Positions 11,283 through 22,700 of a stretch of 64,000 bases of DNA are shown here, piece by piece. Made by a program: the position numbers and the translations under genes. The first letter of the stretch is position 1. Each line of letters opens with the position of its first letter. The notes beneath the pieces are model-generated. The model was given only the letters and a program-made list of their open reading frames with translations, was not told the DNA's origin and made no database searches. Origin of the DNA: Mastacembelus armatus. Lineage: Eukaryota; Chordata; Actinopteri; Synbranchiformes; Mastacembelidae. The stretch covers positions 10,982,828-11,046,827 of the forward strand of contig NC_046650.1 in NCBI RefSeq assembly GCF_900324485.2, given 5' to 3'.

Positions 11283-11800
11283 GTAATCGTTTTATGCTAA
11301 CGTTTGTTTGCAAACAGATCGGCTGCGAGGATTTATCCCGGTGTAGCCATTGTTGTTTTGAATTGAAGGATAGCTTTAGCGTAGATGACGATAATCACCG
11401 TTATCTTAGCTAACATTATCTGATCAATGTTTAGTAGCTAACTAGGTCGTGACAACGTAGCTCACGTTACTGTGGCTGGTTACTGTTGAAATGAACGACT
11501 GAACGTGGACAGCGCTTACATACTCGGCTGCACTAGGTCTGTTTAGTAACGAGTTGTATTTACGATGCTAAGCTAACGTTAGCACTGCTGCATTTAAGGT
11601 AAGGTTATTGGGCGTGGGGAGGGGAGAGGATAAGACAGGTGTTGGCGCTGCCTGCCTACTTTTGTTTTCACGTGTTTTCTAACGACCGTCGCTGTAACCG
11701 CCTCCTTGTTTTATGAATGAGGCGTGAAAAAACAAAAACCGTCTATACGTGAATTGCAGGGTTCTTGTAAAGGCAGACAACGAGGCACCCGGACTTTGAG

Positions 11801-11884
11801 ATGAGTCCTACCAAGACCCAGCTGTGCCTCGGCAACCAGTCCCTCTGGAGACCAGTACATCTGGAAAAAGAACAGCTGATCTAG
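11801..11884 (+). promoter_or_regulatory. uORF 1 in the efs leader (27 codons)
   Basis: In the second leader exon (acceptor AG at 11758-11759, exon 11760-11967) an ATG at 11801 opens a 27-codon frame (MSPTKTQLCLGN...) ending with TAG at 11882-11884. The next uORF starts at the very next base. Confidence 0.6.
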
Positions 11885-11938
11885 ATGGATGACCCCGACT
11901 CAGCAGGAAACTTGTCTTATAGCTTGTCTGAGACATAA
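11885..11938 (+). promoter_or_regulatory. uORF 2 in the efs leader (17 codons)
   Basis: ATG at 11885 directly follows the stop of uORF 1. The frame reads MDDPDSAGNLSYSLSET and stops at 11936-11938, seventeen bases before the efs start at 11956, which is in another frame. Translation of these uORFs would be expected to dampen efs; this is inference. Confidence 0.6.
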
Positions 11939-11955
11939 CTGTTAATTCATCGACA

Positions 11956-14900
11956 ATGTCTGTCTCTGTGAGTACACTACTTGTCTTTTTCTTTGAATTT
12001 GCATGTACTGGTATAACAACGTGATCAAATCTTCACTTGAAGATAAAAAACATAATTAGCGGGTCCTGTTTTTATGTTCCTATGTCACCCGACTTTATCT
12101 AGATGTATCTGGATACTCATTGACTGCATGGGTGTTTTAAAGGGGTCCCACGTGGCTCAATTGAGCCTGGTTGTCCCCAGGGGTTGGTTTTAGAAAATGA
12201 AAGGGGGCCTGACTCTTTTGCTTTGGGTTGGCAATTAAACCCTAAACAGCAAGGGACAGATGTGCCTCTCCTCCCCTCCCCCTCCCTCTCATCTTGCTCA
12301 TTACCATTAAGCCCTTGTGTCCATTTGATCATTGATCCTCCCTGACTGTGCCCCTCTTTCTCTCTGCTTCATGATTGCTGACACAGCTGTGAATTTTGAG
12401 TTAGTCAGCCTGCTAGCTTTAAGATTTTCCATCGTTTTTCTTTATCCATCCTCTTCGTGTCCCTCTGCCTCTCACACTGACTAGATCTTCCCTGTTCACC
12501 CCTATTCACTCCCCATTCAACAGCTCTAAACAATCAACCTTTTAATACTCTTGACCTAGTATTGGCATGTCAATATACTTGTTTGTTTGTGGTGTACAGA
12601 TGTCAGATACTAGCCTGTGCGAATTTAGGCTGTTTGTTGTGCATTACTAAGTGGGTGGGTCTCTGTTTATGATTTCTTCTCGTCTCCTCCTCCCTCTTAG
12701 ACTGTCTTGGCAAAGGCGCTGTTCGACAACACGGCAGAGAGCCCAGAGGAGCTGGCTTTCAGGAAGGGCGATATCCTAATGGTTCTTGAACAGGAGCAGA
12801 GTGGTGGGCCTGGTTGGTGGCTCTGCTCCTTGCATGGCAGACAAGGCATTGCCCCTGCCAACCGTCTTCGTCTCCTCCAGACCGCCCCACCCCCAGGCTC
12901 AGACATCCAGCGTTGCCCCGGCGAGGACTCCGTTTACCTGTCGCCTGGCCCGCCTTTGGCTCGGAACACTGTGAGCAGCAGTGTAGAGGACATAGACGGA
13001 GTGTATCGTTCCCCACCAGGTGTGGGTGAGGGACGAGGGGCTGGAGCTTCCTCAAGGCCCGGGGAGCTCCGTAGAGTTGAGGCTGGGCGTCCACGCTCTC
13101 ACTCCAGCTCTGGTGCTCGGCCCAGACCCGACTGGGACATAGGGGCGGCGGGGCGGCCGCGCTCACCTTCCCTGAGAGGACGAGGAACACAGATTACAGG
13201 AACACTTTATCAGACTCCAGTAAGTCCCTTACCTTCAGCAGCTCAGCATACTAGGCAGCCTGGAGCTCCGATGGCTGCCGAGTCTGTTTACCTGTCCCCT
13301 AGTGGAATGCCGAGGGCAGCTGATGAGCCAGAGGACACTACATACCTAGTCCCTAGAGAAACACTAACAGGAGATTCGGATGACTGTTACTTGGTACCCA
13401 AAGGTACACCCCTGGCAGGGGATGACGTTTACCAGTCTCCAACAGGAGGAGTTGCGGTCAACACTGTGTGCTCTAATGGCCCCTCTGTACTCGGTGGAAC
13501 TCTTGGTGCCCCTCAGCCCAAAGTGAGCCAGGACACACCTGCAATGTATCAAACACCCACCTCTGTAGGAGCCAGCCTTCACAGGACTTCTGCCACAGTT
13601 TTGGCCCACCAGCACCCATCTCAGTTATCTCCTGCTCAAGCATCTCCCAGACCACTGCTCAAGGGAGCTTCACCCAGCCCTGCTGCAAGGGGCAAGTCTG
13701 GCCTGGCCTGTCATCGGGGATCCCCTTTACTGGTTAGAGCAGGACAAGTCAGGGTTCCTGGATCACCAAATTTTGCTCGCAAGCCTCCTCCACCGACACC
13801 TCCAGTGAGAGGAGTCACCAGAAAAGATGCCCAGCAAGCAACTCCACCAGTCGCTGATTCTAACTGTGCCCCCAAACCCAGTGCTCAGAGCGCTTCTGCA
13901 GGCTTGAAGCAACAAGAGGACAAACAGTGGGCAAGTCCTCAGAGTAAGGACAAAAAGATAAGTAATGGCCTGGACAACAGCAGCAATGTGCAGAACAAAA
14001 AAGGAGAAAATCGGGATTATTCAGACCCAGTGGATGACCAGGTACGTGATTTCTAGCTCACTTACCACCCTGCTGAAACTTCTTCTTAGTTATTTTTTTA
14101 GGTTCATATTCTGTTCTTTTAAGCAGCTTTATATGTTTTTTAATATGACAAGTGCTTGCTGTCCATAATTTTGTGCCTTTGTTGTCTTGGTAGGTATATG
14201 ACACACCTCCCAGTGGTAGGTGGCAGCGTCCAGTCCCATCAGCCCTTGGGGGTGATGATGGTATCTATGACACCCCTCGCAGCATCCCACCACAAGCTGA
14301 CTCAGAGAAAGAGGTAATCATTAACGCTGTCTTAGTTGTGCCTGTTTTCTAGAAGTCACTTCCCATTCAGGACTTTCTCATCCTATTTAACCATGTCAGT
14401 CTCAAAACAATGACCAAGTACTTTCACTGTGGCTCAAAACAGTTGAAAACAGCGTTAACTACACATGTATACATTTTTATTATAGTAGGTATAGTATGGT
14501 TTTGTCTTCTCAAGTTTTGACTGGATCATCATGTTTGTGTCAAAATGTCAGTTTAGATAAAACTGTTTTGGGGTTATCCAGAAATGATCCTTTTATCGAG
14601 TACCTGGGAACTGTGTTGAATTCATGTCTGTACAAGTGAAGCGACTCAGATGGCTTGTCACCATTTCTTCCCACATTCCACTATTAGTGCCCCCCCCCCT
14701 TAAAACGAGGCCACACCTGTCTCTGTCTGCTGTGGGAGCCTGTCTATCCAGTCCACATGCAGCTTCTATTTTCTCCTAGTTACACCCATCTGTCAGTGCC
14801 ATGCTAAGGCCATACCACCACCCTGCCCCCAGTAGTCTCCCCCTTCAGTGTCACTTGAACATGTCGGCCAGTTGTTAGATTTTTTTTTTTTTTCCCCCCT

Positions 14901-17513
14901 CTGTCTGCAGCCACTATACGTGGACGGCAGACTCGTTGCTTTTAGGTTTTGATTTACTAATGTGTCTTTCCCACTGGTGGTCACTGACTCTTTATTTCAT
15001 CTACTTAAGGATTTTAGCTTGCTGGTGTCAGTTCGTATCTATATATGCCAGATTTAAAGGGGATCAAAAGGACAGTCTGTAATTCCCTATTTATGTGAAT
15101 AATGCATGTGATTTCAAAGCATTCCTTTTGTCTTCTTGTCCACTCATAGGTCTATGATGTCCCCACTATCAGTCTGAATGTGTCCACATCAGATGTTCAG
15201 CCTGATGAAGTTGATGACGAAGTGTACAGTGTCCCTACACTTCCCGGTGTCCCTCTGGGACCAGGGGAGTCCACCACTAGCATCACTGTTGAGGACATTG
15301 TCCAGGTTGGGCAGGTCTACTGTGTCCCTGGACGTGAGAAACGAGCCAATGGCGGAGATCATAATCGAGACTCCTCTGAGCCCGACTGTGGCATCTATGA
15401 CATGCCTGCTCTGACCATCGAAGTCCTCCCTCACTCTTCCTCATCCTCCTCCAACTCCACCCGCCGCCTGTCCGTTTCTAGTAATGGTTCAGCTGAGGTA
15501 CAGTGGAGAGCCTCGCTTTCTAGCCTTGTCCAGTCCGTGCTAAACACCGCCTCCTGCTCGGCCTCCACTCTGTCATCACGAGACCTGGCCACCTCGTTGG
15601 CTGAGATCCTGTCTACCTGGAAAGCCAGTCATTCAGGTGACCCTCCACCACCTCTTCAGCAGGCGTGGGCTCGCCTGTCAGACCTGCTCCCAGCATTATC
15701 CGCTATTGGCAACGCTCCCCCATCAGAGGGGCTCTTGTCACTGGTCCAAAGGTCCCTTGAGGAAAGCGCCCTTCTCTTGCAGGCTCAGGGCCGACCCCGG
15801 CTGCCTTCCCAAGAATCCCTGTCCCGCAGGCCATTGCCTGCGCTTCCAGTGCCTGATGGGAAGTCATCTGGAGGTGGGATGGGATCCCGTAAAGGTAGCT
15901 GGATCCAGGAGAGGCCCTTGCCCCCAACCCCACAGCCTGCATTCCCCCTGCCTCCTGCTCCCACCACTGTAACTCTCACAGTAGGCCCGGTCAATGGAGA
16001 AGACGACCCCAGCAATGAGTATGCTGGCATCGGCTTGACACCTGTCCCAGCCCCAGTACCTTCTGGAGACAGTGTCGGATATGTCAAGCTGCAGGTCAGC
16101 TGTTATAACAAAATTACTGTTTTTGCTCTTCGTATGTGTCATTTGTGCAAAGGTCATTTTATGTTTACGGCTATGTTCAAATGCCTGTTCTCTCCTTCCC
16201 ACACTAGGGTAAACCTGATCCTCCTCCTGATGCCCTGGCTGAGAACGGACAAACACAAACTATCACTGCAGAGCCGAGGGTGAGTCTGTGTTTTCACCAT
16301 CACATCCATTATCCTCAGCTCCAATGCTCAGCGGCCTGTCGTTCTTAGAAACTTCTGTGTTACAGGACCATACACAGCAAGTCTACACAGATAAGTCATT
16401 GATTCACTCAGTGTTCACAGCGCACCGTGTTTACTAATGAGCGCTGTGATTCATTAATCCAGCCAGCAGCAGCCCCTGTTGCAGTCTGTTCTCGATACCC
16501 ATCGTGTTTACCCAGCATCCCCTATCTTTATGTCACAGTGTACCCTGTGGATTTCTGACTCATTAATCTGTACACTCATCTGTCACCAAGGCCTTGCAGC
16601 ATATGCTGTATTGTATATGCACAGTAATGTTTTACCTTATGTTATTTCTTCAGTCTCTTCTGTCGTCTGGTTAGACTGAGGTCATGTCTGTTTATCATTG
16701 TCTGCATTTTTCATGCTTCTTGTTGGATTCCTTGGTTATGCAATAGATGACCAACAAGAGGTCACTTGTAAATCTTAACAATCTTGCCTTAGATTGAATA
16801 GAGGCTGCAAGACAATACGTGACAGAAAAGCACAGTCATTCTTTCAGCAGTGCCACTGGCTTATGTACTGTATTGCATGTGTGTTTGTGTCTGACTTTTT
16901 TTGATACATTTGGTGCTAGTAGCATTGTTGACAGTGTTTTGTACTAATTTTTCTTGTACAGTTGACCCCATCGCCTCCCCTGCCGGTGTCCCTCTCCCTG
17001 GAGGACTCGGAGCTGCTGTCCTTTTACTCCTCTCAGAGCCTTGCCCACCTCTCCTGCCTGGCAGACGCCATCGATGTGCTTTTCAGCAGCGTGCAGGGGA
17101 ACCAGCCGCCCCGCATCTTCGTCGCCAGAGGAAAGAGCCTCATTGTGACGGCACACAAGCTGGTGTTTATTGGGGACACGCTTTCCCGTCTTCTAACTTC
17201 TGCTGACCTCCGGGCCAAGGTACATGGAGCAGGAAGTTTTTTGGTGAAAAACAGGAGATATTCAAAACATAATGAAAGTAAAATCAAAATTGTGTAATTC
17301 TTACTCTATTTATTTTCCCTGCTTTAGATCACAACCTCTGGGGGACGACTCTGCCAGGCCTTGAAGGCAGTTGTAGTAGCAACAAAGGGTGCTGCACAAA
17401 ACTACCCCTCAGTGTCTGCAACCCAGGAGATGGTGGACCGTGTCGCTGAGCTCTCCCAGCAGGCCGCTGGCTTCTCCACACTGCTCCAGCGTCTGGCAGA
17501 AATATCTTCATGA
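11956..17513 (+). CDS. efs: Embryonal Fyn-associated substrate (Cas-family docking adaptor)
   Basis: Coding exons: 11956-11967, 12701-14041, 14194-14313, 15150-16094, 16208-16279, 16962-17219, 17328-17513; all junctions stay in frame for 977 residues, much longer than the roughly 560 of human EFS. An SH3 domain (about residues 5-65: ALFDNTAESPEELAFRKGD ... GWWLCSLHGRQGI) is followed by a substrate domain with fourteen YxxP motifs (e.g. VYLSP, TYLVP, VYDTP, VYDVP). Then come RRPLPALP and ERPLPPTP, the latter proline-rich boxes typical of EFS, and the C-terminal Cas four-helix domain (about 831-977, KLVFIGDTLSRL). Cas proteins are phosphorylated by FAK/Src kinases on YxxP and recruit Crk-type SH2 adaptors at adhesions. 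The canonical YDYVHL Src-binding site is reduced to GYVKLQ. EFS rather than BCAR1/NEDD9 is chosen from ESLSRRPLPALPVPDG and map position. Confidence 0.93.
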
Positions 17514-19738
17514 TATTTCATACCACTTGCGTAAAGCTTTGTTTACACATATGTTTCCTCTCTTTGAAATGCCTTATTTGTTGACTCTTCTGTTACCTTT
17601 TTGTTTGAATGGAAGCAAGTGAAGTGACATCCTGGAACATGTTTGCTGCAGCTGTTACTAAGCTGGGCTTTGACTGTGTTGATCGTGTCCTTCAAGTGTG
17701 TGTTGGTTTGCCTTTGTTTATATACTGACCTCTCTCCTTTGGTGCTAGGCACACTTATCATTTTGAGTGTTAACTTATTGAATTATTGAAGCCCCTCTGT
17801 GGCTTCGAGTGTCTGTGTGGACGGTCTATCTTGGGAGCTTTGCTTTATTATGTTTGCCATATTTTCTTTCCCTCACATGATAGTCATTTTTCCTTCCTTC
17901 CTCTATTTATTTAGCCATCCCCCCGATACAAAAATAGTGCAGAATGAGGCCGTACATCCTGGTTCTGGCCTACTTTTTACTGTGATACCTAAAAGGCCTT
18001 TTGTGATTATCATTCTGAGGCTGCTGAAGCTGCATATTAAGTGTTTTGGCTTAATGTGGGAGACATGGAATAGGGTGTGGAGTAGGACGTTTGCCTAATT
18101 TCCATGTGTAATCTGTGCAAGTATGTGATTTGGTTGTGTAATACCTGTTTCCACTGGCAAGAACCTTCAATGCAGTCTTACACATCTCACAGAGAGAAAT
18201 CAAACTCCTGTCTGAGAGAGAGAAAGGATATCTGAGAATCGATGCAGCAGCTAAGAGTGAATAATGATAGCTGAGCTTACCTAATCTTCTTCTTTCCCAG
18301 AGTCACATGGTATCCTGACAGTGGAAAAGAAACCTGTTGACCAAGTTCACCTGTCTCCACACGTCTTGTTGTGATCTGCATGGTCATGTTTCGTTGCCTT
18401 TCTTCGCTTTTTATTTTCGTTTCCCAAAAGATGCTCGACAGCATAGATAAGTTTTAAATCATTAATTTTGCTGTGACGGAGTTGAAACTAAGGTTGAACA
18501 CTAAGGCTTGGGAGGATGGGTGGAATTTATTATTAATGAAAAGCATAGAAGCTTGCTTCAGTTTGATTATTTTACATGTTTTTACAAGCATCAAGATATT
18601 TTAATATTGCAAAGGTATTCTGATTGCCAAGTGATATTAATCTTCACCTTGTCATCCTCACCCTAGTAAAAACTGTGAAATGAAGCACAGCCCACTTTTG
18701 ATTGAAACAGGAGAATTTTGCATTTTGAATCAATCAAAACACTGTACTATTATATGACAGTCTAATAGTGCATATTCATTACTTGTCTGGTTTTGTTCTG
18801 CTGAGAATCGTGTTCACTATGAAGCTGTGGTGGAGCATTGTAGTAATTAAAAAGTTATGGATACATGTAAATCAGATTACACAAGTATTCATTTATTTTT
18901 CAGAACTCAATCATGATTATCATGGCTTTACTAAATATGTTTTCCATTGTGTTGCTCAGTTTAAATAATTCTATGAGGAATGCTGTATCTGCCTGCTCTC
19001 TTTTCTGCTGCAGTGCCACCTTGAGGAGGTGTGAAGTATTACTCAATGAAGTGAGCATGATCTGCAAACCTTTTGCTATATATTTATTATTGTCAGTCTG
19101 TTCTCTGCTTTCTTTGCATGGCTTTAATTTGCTTACATTTTATATATGCACATTCTTCACCAGGGGGATTTCACTAGGTGATTTTCAAAATAATGTTTGT
19201 TTTTTTTTTTTTTTAGTATGTTACAGGCCAGAAATACAACTATATTCCTTTTGTACAAGAAGATTTTTTTACACTATGTGAACTCATTGGAGTCTGTTAT
19301 CCACAAAAGTGAATTGTGATTTGACTCCTACATTAATGCAGACTTACACCTCTTTCCTTTAACACTACATTTGATGTATGTTCTGTATTCCTGTCCAGAA
19401 TGCACAAATACATCTTTTGCAAATAAATGTGTTGGGTTATTCCTTTCAGTATTAGTTTGTGGAAATGTTATTATATCTGTCGTACCCGGAATAATAGATA
19501 CAGCCAAAGGCTTCACGTTTAGTGCAAGTTCGAATAAACCCACTTTTGCAGGATAAAGTCGCTTTAAAACCGATAAATTATTGTCCGAGGTCACAATCGG
19601 CCCAGTATTTGCCTTAAACAGTGACTGTACTGTTGTGTGATTCGGGTGAACCGAGTGTGTCCGGGAACACCCGAGCTGTGACGTCGAGCAGCAGCCGTAG
19701 CGACGCTTGTTGGAGTTTAGACAAGCGGAGGGATCAAA
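17514..19738. other. efs 3' UTR and short intergenic region before acin1
   Basis: AT-rich with no convincing coding frame. Candidate poly(A) signals on the plus strand are AATAAA at 19422-19427 and 19533-19538. From about 19580 the sequence becomes CpG-richer (GTGACGTCGAGC near 19678, an ATF/CRE-like site), marking the acin1 promoter just before its ATG. Confidence 0.5.
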
Positions 19739-22700
19739 ATGGCGGACGAAGATATTACGCTTGACGGAAAACCTCTACAATCGCTCCGTGTCGCGGATTT
19801 AAAAGCCGCTCTGGAGCAGAGGAACCTTCCAAAAAGCGGGCAGAAAAACACACTCATTAAGAGACTGAAAGGGGTAAGTGTTGGTCCATGTTGTGTAAGC
19901 GTGTATCGAGTCTGGCTAAGTTGAGCAGGAGCAGAGACATGGTGGGGGTTTGACAGTCGAGGCCGTAACGGTGTGCGGGCTCGGAAGCGGGAATACATAA
20001 ACCTTCTGACTCGCGCTGTTGCCCCCAAAACAGCAGTTTTTGCTTTGTGTTACTTGTAAACGACAACACAACAAAAGTGTCTGTGGAGCGAGTTCAGACC
20101 TAACTCGTAACTACTCGTAACTACACCGTGTTGCACACAGTTGAACTGTGCACCTGTCAAATCGAGGCCTAAGCTCAATGTGGGCAGGCGACACATACTT
20201 GAGCGTGCTCGCGCTCCGTGTGTTTTGGGGTGACGGGGACGCGCCTCGTGATGTAAACACTTTTTTTTTTAGGAGTCTCACCACTGATTAGTTATATTCA
20301 ATTTAAGATGTGTTTTACTAACATTGCTGCTGTGCACAGGACAATCAGCCCTTAACTAGCTATAGGTCTCATGGCCGTAGCCTACATTTTATGAGTAGAA
20401 GTCTTGAGTCATAACACCACCCCCACCTGTCCTTGAAAAATATTACCAGAAACCAAAAATAAAGTGTAAAAAAAAACCTTTTTAAAGGGGTGCAATTATT
20501 ACCTTATTGTGTTTGTAAATTGTATTTCTCATAATTAATATGTGAAGACAGTAACCAAATATAAATGTGTTTAAAGTAAATAATATCCATGAATTATTGT
20601 GAGGCTGAAAGCTATGTTTAAACCAAGGATGTTGTAATTACATGCTGTGCATCTTAATCACTTGTTAAAACCTGCTTCAATCCCCCAAATTCCCAGGGAA
20701 AATCAAGTGGTTGTTGTATGGACATGAATGAATAGCACACTAATACAAGATGAGCGCCTAGAAATGCATGCAACAACAATGTGCATATCATATTTCATGA
20801 CAAAGAACAGTATAATGGCAAAAGATAATATGCCAGCTGGTGGAAAAAAAAAAAAGTTACAATGGAGTACCAGATAACTTAAGTCTCAGTGCAAGTGAGA
20901 TTTGCATGCATTCAAAACACGTCTGGATTGGGCCTGGGTAAAACTGAAGCAAGCACTCAGTGGAGTGTAAATGAGGGCACATGGGAAGCCCATTATAGTT
21001 TGGTGCCGATGTGATATTTTTCACTTTTTGGATTTTGATGGAGACACCACAGGAGAACAGGATTAAAAAAAAATATCAGAAATATACTTAAGGTTTTAAA
21101 TTAGCTACTACTCCACAGTACAGGATCAATATTTTATTAAAATTGTTGTCATTACATTGTATAATTTAGCATTGCTCAATCTCTGCAGGCACTGATGTTG
21201 GAAAACCTACAGAAGTCATCCTCCTCCCACAGTGGGCTGCAGCCCAACTCACAGGTACAAACAGATTTTCAAAGATCTTTTGTCCCATCAGAAATCTGAT
21301 TTCTAAGTGCTGTTTTTTGTACTTTTCTGTGTTGTAGATAGGGGAGGAGATGTGTCAGAACAGCTTTATAAAACAATACCTGGCTAAGCAACAGGAACTC
21401 CTTCGCCAGAGACTTGAGAGAGAGGCCCAGCAAGAGGAAGAGACAGATGGTACGAGTCAATTTAAATTTTGATTCACAGAATCAGTTTGACTGAATTTGC
21501 TTCAATTCCCAAGATGTATATTGTCATACAATTTAATTGTCATATGTTGTGTATAAATACGTATAAATTACAACTACCAACCTACATTTAAAAATGTCTA
21601 TAATTTTTTGGGTCAGTAAAACAGTTTCCAAAAAATTATGGACTAAAAGACATGGATTTATCTCCAAAAAGTGAATGAAAAGTTGCTTGGGATACAGTGG
21701 GTGTGTGTCATGAGTTTTAAGCCTCACATTGATGCTGACTTTTAACATCTTATCTCTCTCTGACAGAAAGCTCAGCAGTGCCAGAAGAAGATGAAGAGCA
21801 CTCGGAGGACAATGACAACTCTTCCTTTGTTTCTGACAAGGTCAGTAACTGCCACACACTAATCAAAAGACAAAGGATTTATTGCACAAATCTCACAATG
21901 TTCTGGAAAATCTGACAATCTTTACTTACGGTAAATTCCAGCATGTGCTTTTAACATCACACAAATTTGTTTTTTCTAATGCATATGTGTTTAAACTGTC
22001 TCTTTATGGTCACAGAACAATCGTGAAATTTTAAAATAATATAAATTTCAAAGCTTAGAAATTCCACAAAACATTGAATGAATAGAATAAATAGAACAAA
22101 TGTAGTCTTTTCACTCAAACTGAGGTTTTATTTGTGTCCAGAAGCATGGCCCCATAGCCTCCCACCCTGCACTGTCCAGGGCAGAGGAGAGGGGAGGAGG
22201 AGGAGGAGGAGAGCATCCACTGGTTGGACATGGGACAATGACATACAGTCCTGACATAAGCCCTAGTCTTGCCCGCCACCACCGTGAGTCCCCAGAGGCT
22301 CCAGGATCTAGGATGCAGCGAGCAACCTTTCATCAAGGACACAAGGAGCCGCCAACACCGTCTCCTCCACGTGCTGTAGCTTCCCTGTCAGTGCGCGTCT
22401 TGGGCCAGCCTGACCGACAGGGCCTGCCCCCCACCATGCCCCGGGCCCAGGAGAAGGAGGGCACAGCACCAAGTGAACTGGGATCAGCTCATCCTGTCCT
22501 CCATCTTAGCCGATCTGCCAGAATATCAGGTGGGAGTAAAGTCAATGACGACAGTGATGAAGATGATGATAGTGATGATGACAGTGACGATGAGGACTGG
22601 GGACCTGGTCCTGGTGGGGCACGAAGGGACAACAGAGTTCCTCCCCAGCCTCAGCCTTTGCCCCCAAGTGTCCCATCTGCAGCTGCAAGATCCAAACGCA

